Source: Streptomyces afghaniensis 772
GTDB taxonomy: Bacteria > Actinomycetota > Actinomycetes > Streptomycetales > Streptomycetaceae
DNA: 33,817 bases
Assembly: GCA_000415505.1 (NCBI GenBank)
Contig: KE354023.1
Span: 1 to 33,817 of the forward strand
Direction: 5' to 3'
Both the position numbers and the translations under genes were made by a program. The notes beneath the pieces are model-generated. The model was given only the letters and a program-made list of their open reading frames with translations. It did no database searches and had not been told where the DNA came from. Positions 1-9,425 of the stretch are shown here, piece by piece. Position 1 is the first letter of the stretch; every line of letters begins with the position of its first letter.

Positions 1-573
1 AAGAGGAACACGAACAGGAAGAACACGACCGTCAGCGGGCGGCGATCGGCGACCTCACCAGCCCGGCCATGAGCAGTCCGACGAGCCCGGACAGCAATAC
101 GATCAGCGGCCCCACGAGCAGTTCGGCCACCGAACCGTGCCCGATCGCCCCGGGCCTGAGCGCCTCCCGGCCGAACTCCGCGGCCACGCACACGGCGGTG
201 AGCAGGGCCGCGGCCACGGCCGACAGCGCATGGGCGACCGTACGTCGCCACGGCAGGAGGACCAGCACCGAGAAGTGATGCTCCGTCCCGTGCCGCCGGG
301 AGCGCAGCGCGGCGTGGTTGACGGACAGCAGGACCGCGAGGCCGACCAGCATCGGCGCGCTCTGGGTGGCGCGGTCGACGTCCTGGAGGGCCGGGTAGCC
401 GTCCCAGTCCTTCCCGCCGCGCCACACGGTCCAGCCGATGTACACGACGAAGGCGATGACCACCGGCAGCCTCGTCAGCAGCCGGCGCGTCTCGAACAGG
501 GCCAGGGCCGCCACGGCCGCTCCCGAGGACCCGGGCCGTACATCGGGCACGACCGGCTTCTCCACGACCGCGG

Positions 574-577
<4 letters not shown>
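1..577 (-). CDS. ABC transporter permease, partial at window edge, one apparent frameshift
   Basis: This is probably the membrane subunit of the exporter whose ATPase is the adjoining gene. The chosen ATG overlaps the ATPase stop (ATGA). From residue about 15 the protein has a hydrophobic helix, a short periplasmic-type loop and further hydrophobic stretches, as in ABC-2 type permeases of about 500 residues. As written the frame stops at 32-34 (TGA) after SPIAAR. In the next frame the sequence continues as a clear membrane segment (PLTVVFFLFVFLF) to the window edge. Adding one C to the three-base G/C run at 37-39 joins the two parts as SPIAAPLTVVFF. I therefore read it as continuing past the left edge rather than as a 181-residue protein. 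The substrate cannot be inferred. Confidence 0.6.
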
Positions 578-1430
<853 letters not shown>

Positions 1431-1434
<4 letters not shown>

Positions 1435-2263
1435 ACGGCACGTCCCTGGAAGAGGTCGAAGCGGTCACGGAAGAGGAAGAGCAGCCCGGCGGCGAGCGTG
1501 GCGACCAGCGCCGCCACGCCCTGCCCGGCGACGGTGAACGGCGCGAGCGGCACCCCGGGGTCCCCCGCAGGGCTTCGGCCAGCGCCAGCAGCCCGATCCA
1601 CGCCCCGCCGGCCAGCGAGGGCGCGAGCACCGGGCCCAGCCGGGGCGTCAGCGCCAGCCCGGTCGCGGTGAGCGCGAGCGCGGGCAGCAGCCAGGCCAGC
1701 GCCCGCAGCCCGTACGCGGGCAGCGCGAGCGTCGCGAGCCCGTTCAGCCCCAGCACCACGCCCAGCACGGCCACCGTCCGGATCATCAGCAGCCGGAACC
1801 CGTGCATCGGCGCGACGACGGCCATCTCGTACGTCGGATCCAGCGCGGGCCCGTACGACAGCGCCACCCCGCCAGCGGCAGCAGCGGCGCGAGAGCGAGG
1901 AACAGCGTGGGGAACTCGCCGCTGTGCGCGACGTGCCCGCCCCGACGCTCAGCAGCAGCACGACGACGACGGCCCCCAGCCACGACCGCCGCAGCACCGG
2001 CGCCGCCGCCAGCAGCCGCGCGGTGTGCCCGGCCACCCCGGCCCGGACCAGCAGCGACTCCAGGAGCCCACCCGGGGCGCGTCGAGTTCGGCGTCGAGCC
2101 GCTCCCACCCCGCGTCGAGCGCGACCGGGTCACTCACCTCGGCGAGCACGCCCCGGCACGCGGCACAGGCGCCCAGGTGCGCGTCGGCGGACCACAGAGC
2201 CGGTGCCGCCAGCTCGCCGCGCGCGTAGGCGCGCAGATCCTCTTCAGGCACGTGCCAGCTCAT
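1431..2263 (-). CDS. Zinc-finger anti-sigma factor, membrane protein; four frameshifts as written
   Basis: The gene starts in an ATGA overlap with the ECF sigma gene. The N-terminal 60 residues carry the anti-sigma zinc-finger signature HLGACAAC. The rest is a polytopic membrane domain of about six hydrophobic segments, unusually large for this family. The frame breaks near 2067-2077, 1936-1943, 1867-1870 and 1553-1566. At each point one extra G or C in a run restores continuity, giving about 278 residues ending in FQGRAV with the stop overlapping the ATPase start. Segments recovered in successive frames are LLESLLVRAGVAGHT, GEFPTLFLALAPLL, VALSYGPALDPTYEM and VPLAPFTVAGQGVAA. Four breaks of the same kind suggest sequencing error; a genuine pseudogene is the alternative. 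Inferred role: holds the sigma factor at the membrane until signalled. Confidence 0.65.
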
Positions 2264-2802
2264 GCCAACGCCTCCCGCAACTGCTTGCGGGCCCGCATGG
2301 CCCGCGTCTTGACCGTCCCCGGCGGAATCCCCAGCAGCACGGCCGCCTCCCGGGTCGACAGGCCGTCGATGACGGTCGCCTGCAACACCGCCCGCAGCTC
2401 CGGCGACAGCCGGACCAGCGCGCCCGCGAGGTCCCCGTGCTCCACCCCCGCGAGCACGCGCTCCTCCGCCGACACCTCGTCCCGGTGCCTGAGCCGCGCC
2501 AGCGCCTGCCGCAGCCGCCCCCGGGCCCCGTCACCGCGCAGCGCGTCCACCAGCCGCCGCGACCCGATGCGCCACAGCCACCCGGCCACATCGCCCTCCT
2601 CCCGGTAGCGGGCCTTGCCCCGCCACACCGCGAGGAACGTCTCCTGTACGACGTCGTCGACGATCCCCAGGTCGGCGCACCGGCCCCGCAGCCGGGCACG
2701 GAGCCACGGCGCGTACCGCCGGTACAGCTCCTCGAAGGCCCGCCGGTCGGCGTCCGCGGCAACGGCCCGCAGCAGCTCCCCGTCGCTTCTCGTTTCGCTC
2801 AC
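2260..2802 (-). CDS. ECF-type RNA polymerase sigma factor
   Basis: A 180-residue extracytoplasmic-function sigma factor. Region 2 lies at about residues 20-65 (AFEELYRRY, then [12 protein letters not shown], then [13 protein letters not shown]). Region 4 lies at about 130-178 (LSPELRAVL, then [19 protein letters not shown]), with a helix-turn-helix for the -35 element. The start is a GTG preceded by GAGGAGA about 4 nt upstream. The stop overlaps the anti-sigma start, the usual translational coupling for sigma/anti-sigma pairs. Downstream ABC genes are its most likely targets within the window. The ECF group cannot be assigned from sequence alone here. Confidence 0.9.
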   Translation of the reverse strand: MSETRSDGELLRAVAADADRRAFEELYRRYAPWLRARLRGRCADLGIVDDVVQETFLAVWRGKARYREEGDVAGWLWRIGSRRLVDALRGDGARGRLRQALARLRHRDEVSAEERVLAGVEHGDLAGALVRLSPELRAVLQATVIDGLSTREAAVLLGIPPGTVKTRAMRARKQLREALA

Positions 2803-2808
2803 GTCTCC

Positions 2809-2836
2809 TCATCGGACCGCCCGGCTCGAACGGTTC
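2809..2836 (-). promoter_or_regulatory. Candidate autoregulated ECF promoter of the sigma gene
   Basis: Reading the minus strand, GAACCG (2836-2831) resembles an ECF -35 element. CGATGA (2814-2809) lies 16 nt downstream at a typical -10 spacing. If used, transcription would begin almost at the GTG start, giving a nearly leaderless message, which conflicts with the good ribosome-binding site that overlaps the -10. This is a weak call based on short motifs only. Confidence 0.22.
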
Positions 2837-2953
2837 ACGAAACCACGCCCGACTTTCCGCGCCGCCCACCGCGTCCACAGCCTGTGGACGGCCCGCGCAT
2901 GGCCCGACCGCCCTCTCCGAGACCCCCGCGAGCCGCCCCGCGCTATCCCACAC

Positions 2954-2986
2954 GTCATGTCTCCGTAACCATCGATTCAGACGAGC
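2954..2986 (+). promoter_or_regulatory. Possible degenerate PhoP box in the ppk upstream region
   Basis: The 335 bp between the divergent sigma gene and ppk contain GTCATGTCTCC and GTAACCATCGA head to tail at 11-bp spacing, followed by TTCAGACGAGC. These loosely resemble the 11-bp direct repeats bound by PhoP in Streptomyces. Members of the PhoP regulon commonly include ppk. The match is poorer than at pstS. Nothing else is obvious in this interval. Confidence 0.25.
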
Positions 2987-3137
2987 TTGCGAGGCTCGGC
3001 CAATGACTCCCGCCGTGCCAGAGCCTTCACCGCCCCCAGAGGGGCCTGGGGGGAACGGGACCACTCATGTGACGCCCCCGCTCCCTCCCGCGCTTTCCGA
3101 CGCGCCCGTGATGCTCGCGGCGCGGAAGAATGGGGCC

Positions 3138-5369
3138 ATGAGCCAGCCGAACACCCAGGCACAGGTCCAGCACGCGCAGCCCTCCGTGGGCTCCATCGCA
3201 GCCCACCGGCCGCACACCATCGCGGCGGCCGTCTCCGACCTCGAACCCGACATCGACGCCGACCTCGACGCGTACGAGGAGTCGCAGGTCGACGGCGTCC
3301 AGCTGCCACAAGGGCGTTTCCTCGACCGGGAGCGCAGCTGGCTCGCGTTCAACGAGCGCGTTCTCGAACTCGCCGAGGACCCGAACACGCCCCTGCTGGA
3401 GCGGGCCAACTTCCTCGCGATCTTCGCCAGCAACCTGGACGAGTTCTTCATGGTCCGGGTGGCCGGCCTGAAGCGCCGTATCGCCACCGGCGTGGCCACC
3501 CGCTCCGCCTCCGGCCTCCAGCCCCGTGAGGTGCTGGAGATGATCTGGGCCCGCTCCCGCGAGCTCATGGCCCGGCACGCCGCCTGCTACCACGAGGACG
3601 TCGCCCCCGCACTCGCGGAGGAGGGCATCCACCTGGTCCGCTGGAGCGAGCTGCAGGAGAAGGAGCAGGCCCGCCTGTTCACCCTGTTCCGGCACCAGAT
3701 CTTCCCCGTGCTGACCCCGCTGGCGGTCGACCCGGCGCACCCCTTCCCGTACATCTCCGGCCTCTCCCTGAACCTGGCCGTCGTCGTACGGAACCCGGTC
3801 ACGGGCCACAAGCACTTCGCCCGCGTCAAGGTGCCGCCGCTGCTGTCCCGCTTCCTGGAGAGCTCCCCGGGCCGCTACGTCCCCATCGAGGACGTCATCG
3901 CCGCCCACCTGGAGGAGCTGTTCCCGGGCATGGAGGTGCTGGAGCACCACGCCTTCCGCCTCACCAGGAACGAGGACCTGGAGGTCGAGGAGGACGACGC
4001 GGAGAACCTGCTCCAGGCCCTGGAGAAGGAGCTGATGCGGCGCCGCTTCGGGCCGCCGGTGCGCCTGGAGGTCGAGGAGTCCATCGACCGCGAGGTCCTG
4101 GACCTGCTGGTGCGCGAGCTGAAGATCAGCGAGGCCGAGGTGTACCCGCTGCCGGGCCCGCTGGACCTCACGGGCCTGTTCCGGATCGCCTCCCTGGACC
4201 GGCCCGAGCTGAAGTACCGCAAGTTCGTCGCCGGCACCCACCGCGACCTCGCCGAGGTCGAGTCGGCCTCCGCGCCGGACATCTTCGCCGCCCTGCGCGA
4301 GCGGGACGTCCTGCTGCACCACCCGTACGACTCGTTCTCCACCTCCGTCCAGGCCTTCCTGGAGCAGGCGGCCGGCGACCCGGACGTCCTCGCGATCAAG
4401 CAGACCCTGTACCGGACCTCGGGCGACTCCCCCATAGTCGACGCCCTCATCGAGGCCGCCGAGACCGGCAAGCAGGTCCTGGTCCTGGTCGAGATCAAGG
4501 CCCGCTTCGACGAGCACGCCAACATCAAGTGGGCGCGCAAGCTGGAGGAGGCCGGCTGCCACGTGGTCTACGGCCTGGTCGGCCTGAAGACCCACTGCAA
4601 GCTGTCGCTGGTGGTCCGCCAGGAGGGCGAGACGCTCCGCCGCTACAGCCACGTCGGCACCGGCAACTACCACCCGAAGACCGCCCGCCTCTACGAGGAC
4701 CTCGGCCTGCTCACGGCCGACCCGCAGGTCGGCGCGGACCTCTCGGACCTCTTCAACCGCCTCTCCGGCTACTCCCGCCGCGAGACCTACCGCCGCCTCC
4801 TCGTCGCCCCCAAGTCGCTGCGCGACGGCCTGGTCTCCCGGATCACCAAGGAGATCCAGCACCACCGTGCGGGGCGGCCCGCGTACGTCCGCATCAAGGT
4901 CAACTCGATGGTCGACGAGGCCGTCATCGACGCCTGCTACCGCGCGGCCCAGGCGGGCGTGCCGGTGGACGTGTGGGTGCGCGGCATCTGCGCGCTGCGC
5001 CCGGGCGTGACGGGCCTGTCGGAGAACATCCGGGTCCGCTCCATCCTCGGCCGCTTCCTGGAGCACTCGCGCGTGTTCGCCTTCGGCAACGGCGGCGAGC
5101 CCGAGGTGTGGTTCGGCAGCGCCGACATGATGCACCGCAACCTCGACCGCCGGATAGAGGCCCTGGTCCGGGTCACCGATCCGGCCCACCGGGCGGCCCT
5201 GAGCCGGCTGCTGGAGACCGGCATGTCCGACGCCACCGCCTCCTGGCACCTCGGCCCGGACGGCGACTGGACCCGGCATGCGACCGACGCGGACGGCCAA
5301 CCCCTGCGCAACGTCCAGGAGATGCTCATAGACGCCCGGAGGCGCCGGCGTGGCACAGCAACACCTTGA
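3138..5369 (+). CDS. ppk: Polyphosphate kinase PPK1
   Basis: PPK1 reversibly transfers the terminal phosphate of ATP to long-chain polyphosphate. The chosen ATG gives 743 residues; an in-frame ATG at 3003 would add 45 low-complexity residues without family resemblance. GGAAG precedes the chosen start by about 9 nt. The N domain begins at [15 protein letters not shown], a hallmark of PPK1. The phosphorylated histidine is expected in [10 protein letters not shown] (His about 505). The second conserved histidine lies in [10 protein letters not shown] (about 643). NLDRRIEAL near the C terminus is also family-typical. The gene overlaps the CHAD gene by 20 nt, so the two are probably co-translated. 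Its neighbourhood with pst genes fits phosphate-starvation control. Confidence 0.95.
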   Translation: MSQPNTQAQVQHAQPSVGSIAAHRPHTIAAAVSDLEPDIDADLDAYEESQVDGVQLPQGRFLDRERSWLAFNERVLELAEDPNTPLLERANFLAIFASNLDEFFMVRVAGLKRRIATGVATRSASGLQPREVLEMIWARSRELMARHAACYHEDVAPALAEEGIHLVRWSELQEKEQARLFTLFRHQIFPVLTPLAVDPAHPFPYISGLSLNLAVVVRNPVTGHKHFARVKVPPLLSRFLESSPGRYVPIEDVIAAHLEELFPGMEVLEHHAFRLTRNEDLEVEEDDAENLLQALEKELMRRRFGPPVRLEVEESIDREVLDLLVRELKISEAEVYPLPGPLDLTGLFRIASLDRPELKYRKFVAGTHRDLAEVESASAPDIFAALRERDVLLHHPYDSFSTSVQAFLEQAAGDPDVLAIKQTLYRTSGDSPIVDALIEAAETGKQVLVLVEIKARFDEHANIKWARKLEEAGCHVVYGLVGLKTHCKLSLVVRQEGETLRRYSHVGTGNYHPKTARLYEDLGLLTADPQVGADLSDLFNRLSGYSRRETYRRLLVAPKSLRDGLVSRITKEIQHHRAGRPAYVRIKVNSMVDEAVIDACYRAAQAGVPVDVWVRGICALRPGVTGLSENIRVRSILGRFLEHSRVFAFGNGGEPEVWFGSADMMHRNLDRRIEALVRVTDPAHRAALSRLLETGMSDATASWHLGPDGDWTRHATDADGQPLRNVQEMLIDARRRRRGTATP

Positions 5370-6477
5370 CCCGACGGACCCCCTGGCCGGGCCCGCCCCC
5401 AGCGGGGACACCCTCGCGGGTTACCTGAGGGCCCAGGCCACGGAGTTCCTCCGCGCGCTGCGCCTGCACCGGGAGACCGGATCCGGGGCGAACGGCGCGG
5501 AGGGGTCCGTCGAGGCGGCCCGCGCGCTGCGCCGCTCGGCCCGCCGCATCAGCGCCAGCCTGCACACGTTCCAGTCCCTCCTCGACACGGACTGGTGCGA
5601 GGGCATGCGCCCCGAACTGGCCTGGGTCTCGGGCACCCTGGCCATGGAACACGCGTACACGGCTCGCTTGGAACGCCTGCTGAGCGCCTTGCACCGCTTG
5701 TCGGGTTCCACGGCGTTGCCTGCTCAGGTGGATGCTGAAGTCGCCCCGGCTGCGGGCAGTCGTGCCGCTGGGGCGGCGCCCGTCCCAACGAGAGCGGCAC
5801 CCCGCGACGCCGGGCTGCGCAACCCCCCGGCCTCAGCACAAGAACGCGGCAACCTGACAGTGGGAGCAGCAAAGGCAGGCGCCCTACTCGACCGCCAGCT
5901 GACCCTCGCCCGCACCCGAGCCCACTCCACCGCCCTCCAAGCCCTCGGCTCCAGCCGCTTCCACGCCATCGCGGACAAGGTCGCCGTCCTGGCCAGCGAG
6001 GTCCCCCTCACCCCCGCCGCGGCCACCGCGGACCTCCGCCCCCTGGCCACCGCCGCGAAGGACCGCCTCGCCGACGCCGTAACCGCCCTCCCCCTGGTCA
6101 CCGCGGGCAACCCGTACAACGCCGCCGCCCTCATCCACGGCCTGTCCCCGGACACGGTCCCGCACCCGCAGGACGCCCCCTGGCACCAGGTCCGCCTGCT
6201 CCTGCGCCTGCACCGCTACGCCCGCGAAGCCGTCAGCGGCCCCAAGGCCAACGCCGTCGTCGACCTGCGTCTGCTCTCCGCCGGCCAGGCCCTGAACCGC
6301 CACCGCGACGCGTCGGAGGCGGCGGCAGCGGCGGCCCAGGCGGCCCGTACCCCCCGGATCGCCCCGGCCACGGCCTACGCCCTCGGCGTGCTCCACGCCG
6401 ACCAGCGGCACGAGGTGGAGGCGGCACGCTTCGCGTTCCAGCAGGCCTGGCAGAAGGAGGCGGTGAGCACCCGGTGA
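5350..6477 (+). CDS. CHAD-domain protein (polyphosphate-associated)
   Basis: A 375-residue helical protein beginning with GTG inside the end of ppk. CHAD domains contain conserved histidines and basic residues and are known to bind polyphosphate, so a role beside PPK is well supported by context. Conserved-looking parts are the N-terminal helices ([36 protein letters not shown]) and a C-terminal half with [14 protein letters not shown] and [18 protein letters not shown]. Residues about 134-164 are encoded by a dispersed repeat inserted in frame, and the flanking stretch uses unusual TTG codons. The insertion sits in a linker and need not destroy the fold. The stop overlaps the Nudix start (GTGA). 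Confidence 0.88.
   Translation: MAQQHLDPTDPLAGPAPSGDTLAGYLRAQATEFLRALRLHRETGSGANGAEGSVEAARALRRSARRISASLHTFQSLLDTDWCEGMRPELAWVSGTLAMEHAYTARLERLLSALHRLSGSTALPAQVDAEVAPAAGSRAAGAAPVPTRAAPRDAGLRNPPASAQERGNLTVGAAKAGALLDRQLTLARTRAHSTALQALGSSRFHAIADKVAVLASEVPLTPAAATADLRPLATAAKDRLADAVTALPLVTAGNPYNAAALIHGLSPDTVPHPQDAPWHQVRLLLRLHRYAREAVSGPKANAVVDLRLLSAGQALNRHRDASEAAAAAAQAARTPRIAPATAYALGVLHADQRHEVEAARFAFQQAWQKEAVSTR
5749..5840. repeat. Dispersed repeat, copy 1, inside the CHAD gene
   Basis: This roughly 92-bp stretch closely matches a second copy at 16725-16836. Shared blocks are GCTGCGGGCAGTCGTGCCGC, then TGGGGCGGC, then GGCACCCCGC, ACGCCGGGCTGCGCAAC and CTCAGCAC. The middle 20 bp differ. The copy is read in frame as about 30 residues of an Ala/Pro/Arg-rich linker. 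The two locations, one coding and one intergenic, mark it as a mobile or dispersed element rather than gene duplication. Confidence 0.8.
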
Positions 6478-6959
6478 GTTCGAGTTCCGGCTCCCCGGAG
6501 GACACCACCGTGCAGGCGGCCGGCTGCGTCCTGTGGCGCCGCTCCCCCGTGACCGGCGGGCTGGAGCTCTGCCTGGTGCACCGGCCGAAGTACGACGACT
6601 GGTCCTGGCCGAAGGGCAAGCTGAAGCGGGACGAGGAGCCGCTCGCCGGCGCCCTGCGCGAGGTGGCGGAGGAGACGGGCTGCCGGGCCGAGCCGGGCGC
6701 CGAGCTGCCCACCCAGCGGTATCTGGCGAACGGCCGCCCCAAGCAGGTCCGCTACTGGGCGGCCGAGGCGATGTCCTGCGCGTTCGCCCCGACGGACGAA
6801 GTGGACAGGGTGGTGTGGCTGACACCTGTCGCCGCCCGCGCCCGCCTCACCCAGCCCCACGACCGCCCTCTGGTCGACGCGCTGCTCGCCGTGGTGAACC
6901 GGCCAGAACCGGCCACAACCGGCCAGGAGAGCGGACGGAACCAGCCGGAACCGGACTGA
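6474..6959 (+). CDS. Nudix hydrolase (MutT-like)
   Basis: A 161-residue single-domain Nudix pyrophosphohydrolase. The Nudix box runs from Gly48 to Gly69: GKLKRDEE, then REVAEETG, with Gly48, Glu54, Arg62-Glu63 and Glu66-Glu67 in the family spacing, so metal binding and catalysis should be intact. WSWPKGK before the box is typical of actinobacterial MutT1 and diadenosine-polyphosphate hydrolases. Many MutT1 relatives carry a C-terminal histidine-phosphatase domain, which is absent here; the last 20 residues are hydrophilic. The GTG start overlaps the CHAD stop, making ppk-CHAD-Nudix one operon. Possible substrates are 8-oxo-dGTP, Ap4A or diphosphoinositol-like compounds; which one cannot be decided. 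Confidence 0.9.
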   Translation: MSSSSGSPEDTTVQAAGCVLWRRSPVTGGLELCLVHRPKYDDWSWPKGKLKRDEEPLAGALREVAEETGCRAEPGAELPTQRYLANGRPKQVRYWAAEAMSCAFAPTDEVDRVVWLTPVAARARLTQPHDRPLVDALLAVVNRPEPATTGQESGRNQPEPD

Positions 6960-7038
6960 TTCCTTCAGCTTCGGAAAGCGGAACGCTCACGTGCTCTCCC
7001 CGTAAGCATTCCGTGACCTAACCACACCGTCGGCAGGG

Positions 7039-7082
7039 GTTCACCCGTCGTTCATGTCTGGCCATCGGCGCCTTCATCTGAT
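7039..7082 (+). promoter_or_regulatory. PhoP-binding direct repeats (PHO box) of pstS
   Basis: Four contiguous 11-bp units lie 117-160 bp upstream of the pstS start: GTTCACCCGTC, GTTCATGTCTG, GCCATCGGCGC and CTTCATCTGAT. The first two match the Streptomyces PhoP direct-repeat consensus (G(G/T)TCAYYY) very well; the fourth matches partly and the third poorly. This arrangement is known for pst promoters and implies activation under phosphate limitation. Confidence 0.8.
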
Positions 7083-7198
7083 CTGCCTAATTTCGGCCGT
7101 ACCAGATGCGAGCCGCGCCTGCCGTGCGCGGCCTCGTCCCGCGACACCCAGACATCGCACGCCGCCGATCAGGACGGCGGCTCCTGGAAGGAACTCAA

Positions 7199-8320
7199 GT
7201 GAAGCTTCAGCGCATGAACCGGCGGGCCCTCGCTCTCGGTGCTCTCGCCGTCTCCGGCGCCCTGGCCCTCACGGCGTGCGGCTCCGACGAGACCGGCAAC
7301 CCGGACGGAGGCTCCTCCAACGCCGCCGCGCCGAGCAACATCAAGTGTGACGACGCCTCGGGCCAGGTACTCTCCGACGGCTCCTCCGCGCAGAAGAACG
7401 CGGTCGACGCGTGGGTCAAGCAGTTCTCGGCGGCCTGCAAGGTGGAGATCAACTACAAGGCCGGCGGTTCCGGCGCGGGTGTCACCGCGTTCACGCAGGG
7501 CCAGGTCCCCTGGGCCGGTTCGGACTCGGCGCTGAAGCCCGACGAGGTCGCCGCCTCCAAGAAGATCTGCTCCGGCGGCCAGGGCATCGACCTGCCGATG
7601 GTCGGCGGCCCGATCGCCGTCGGCTACAACGTCCCGGGCGTCGACAAGCTCGTCCTGGACTCGGCGACGATCGCCAAGATCTTCGACAGCAAGATCACCA
7701 AGTGGAACGACCCGGCGATCGCGAAGCTGAACCCCGACGCGAAGCTGCCCAACCTCAAGATCCAGGCGTTCCACCGCTCGGACGAGTCCGGCACCACGGA
7801 CAACTTCACCAAGTACCTGATCGCCACCGCCAAGAAGGACTTCCCCTACGAGGGCGGCAAGGCCTGGCAGGCCAAGGGCGGCCAGTCCGCTCCGCAGTCC
7901 TCCGGGGTCGCCGCGCAGGTCAAGCAGACCGCCGGCGCGATCGGCTACTTCGAGCTGTCGTACGCCAAGGACGGAATCAAGACCGTCGCCATCGACACGG
8001 GCGCCGCCGAGCCGGTCGAGGCGACCGTCGAAAACGCCACCAAGGCGATCGCGGAGGCCAAGGTCGTCGGCACCGGCAAGGACCTCGCGCTGAAGCTGAA
8101 CTACGGGACCAAGGCCGACGGCGCCTACCCGATGGTCCTGGTGACGTACGAGATCGTCTGCGACAAGGGCAACAAGGCCGACACTCTGCCCGCGGTCAAG
8201 GCGTTCCTGCGCTACGCGGCCTCGGAGGACGGCCAGAAGATCCTCGCCGAGAACGACTACGCGCCCATGCCCGAAGAGATCATCACCAAGGTTCGCACGA
8301 CCGTCGAGAGCCTGAGCTGA
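7199..8320 (+). CDS. pstS: Phosphate ABC transporter substrate-binding lipoprotein
   Basis: High-affinity periplasmic-side phosphate-binding protein. The GTG start was chosen because GGAAGGA sits 6 nt upstream; it gives 373 residues. A basic N terminus and hydrophobic stretch end in the lipobox LTAC with Cys27 as the lipidation site. Phosphate-binding motifs include GSSAQKNA near the mature N terminus, KAGGSGAGVTAF, WAGSDSAL and RSDESGTTDNF, all typical of PstS. It is the first gene of pstSCAB, and a strong hairpin follows it. PstS delivers phosphate to the PstC/PstA channel. Confidence 0.97.
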   Translation: MKLQRMNRRALALGALAVSGALALTACGSDETGNPDGGSSNAAAPSNIKCDDASGQVLSDGSSAQKNAVDAWVKQFSAACKVEINYKAGGSGAGVTAFTQGQVPWAGSDSALKPDEVAASKKICSGGQGIDLPMVGGPIAVGYNVPGVDKLVLDSATIAKIFDSKITKWNDPAIAKLNPDAKLPNLKIQAFHRSDESGTTDNFTKYLIATAKKDFPYEGGKAWQAKGGQSAPQSSGVAAQVKQTAGAIGYFELSYAKDGIKTVAIDTGAAEPVEATVENATKAIAEAKVVGTGKDLALKLNYGTKADGAYPMVLVTYEIVCDKGNKADTLPAVKAFLRYAASEDGQKILAENDYAPMPEEIITKVRTTVESLS

Positions 8321-8325
8321 CCTGA

Positions 8326-8361
8326 GTGCGGTCCGGTCCCCCCGGCGGGGCCGGACCGCAC
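8326..8361 (+). promoter_or_regulatory. Strong hairpin between pstS and pstC
   Basis: GTGCGGTCCGG pairs with CCGGACCGCAC, and the stem extends inward by GC and one G-U pair to about 15 bp with a short C-rich loop. It begins 5 nt after the pstS stop and has no T run. Such structures usually attenuate read-through and protect the 3' end of the upstream message, which would give more PstS than PstC/A/B. That role is inferred. Confidence 0.65.
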
Positions 8362-8423
8362 CGTCCGGTGCACCGCCGCCAAGGGCCGCACAGCACGTGC
8401 GGTTCCGCAGACCGGAGAACCCG

Positions 8424-9425
8424 ATGGACACAACACAGATAGCTGACGCACCTCCCCCCACGCAGCCGCCCACGGCCGAGCAGAAGCGCGCGGCCCGTGG
8501 CGCCACCCGACCCGGAGACCGGATCTTCCTCGGTCTGTCCCGTGGCTCGGGCATTCTGCTGCTGGTGATCATGGCCGCGATCGCCGGCTTCCTCACCTAC
8601 CGCGCCGTCCTCGCCATCAGCAAGGACGACGGCAACTTCCTGACCACCTTCGAGTGGAACACCGGTGTCAACCCGCCGGTCTTCGGCATCGCGGTCCTGG
8701 CCTACGGCACGATCGTCTCCTCGATCATCGCCATGGTCATCGCGGTCCCGGTCTCGGTCGCCATCGCGCTGTTCCTCACGCACTACGCCCCGCGCCGGCT
8801 GCGCGGCCCCATCGCCTATGTGATCGACCTGCTGGCCGCCGTGCCGTCCATCGTCTACGGCCTGTGGGGCGCGCTGGTCCTCGTCCCGCACATGAACGGC
8901 CTCTTCGGCTGGCTGAACGACTACCTCGGCTGGACCGGCGTCTTCTCCTGGCAGGGCGGCGCCGCACGCTCCATGCTCACCGTGGGCATCCTGCTCGCGA
9001 TCATGATCCTGCCGATCATCACCAACGTGAGCCGCGAGGTCTTCCGCCAGGTCCCGCAGATGCACGAGGAGGCCGCCCTGGCGCTCGGCGCCACCCGCTG
9101 GGAAGTGATCCGCATGGCGGTCATCCCCTTCGGCCGCTCCGGTGTCATCTCGGCCTCGATGCTCGGCCTCGGCCGCGCCCTCGGCGAGACGATGGCCGTC
9201 GCCACCGTGCTCTCGCCCGACTTCCTGATCCACACCAGCCTGCTCGACCCGGGCGGCGGCACCTTCGCCCAGAACATCGCCAGCAAGTTCAGCGAGGCCA
9301 CCGAGTTCGGCCGTGACGCGCTGATCGCCTCCGGTCTGGTCCTGTTCGTCATCACCCTGCTGGTCAACGGCGCGGCCCGCGCGATCATCGCCCGCCGCAA
9401 GGAGTACTCGGGGGCCAACGCATGA
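8424..9425 (+). CDS. pstC: Phosphate ABC transporter permease PstC
   Basis: One of two membrane channel subunits of the Pst importer, 333 residues. The ATG at this position follows GGAG by 6 nt and was preferred over an in-frame ATG/GTG nine codons earlier. A hydrophilic N-terminal 40 residues precede six membrane segments. The EAA loop contacting PstB is visible as HEEAALALGATRWEVI with the following IPFGRSG. LGRALGETMAVATV is the usual PstC C-terminal motif. The stop overlaps the pstA start (ATGA). Confidence 0.96.
   Translation: MDTTQIADAPPPTQPPTAEQKRAARGATRPGDRIFLGLSRGSGILLLVIMAAIAGFLTYRAVLAISKDDGNFLTTFEWNTGVNPPVFGIAVLAYGTIVSSIIAMVIAVPVSVAIALFLTHYAPRRLRGPIAYVIDLLAAVPSIVYGLWGALVLVPHMNGLFGWLNDYLGWTGVFSWQGGAARSMLTVGILLAIMILPIITNVSREVFRQVPQMHEEAALALGATRWEVIRMAVIPFGRSGVISASMLGLGRALGETMAVATVLSPDFLIHTSLLDPGGGTFAQNIASKFSEATEFGRDALIASGLVLFVITLLVNGAARAIIARRKEYSGANA

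Noticed and set aside
3003-3137. Earlier ppk start
   Set aside because: Adds 45 Pro/Gly-rich residues with no PPK1 similarity; the ATG at 3138 has a ribosome-binding site and gives a normal protein length.
3027-5411. A 794-codon open frame antisense to ppk
   Set aside because: It is rich in Val/Gly/Asp/Arg/Leu with no domain pattern and exactly mirrors the well-conserved ppk frame; such shadows are expected from high third-position GC.
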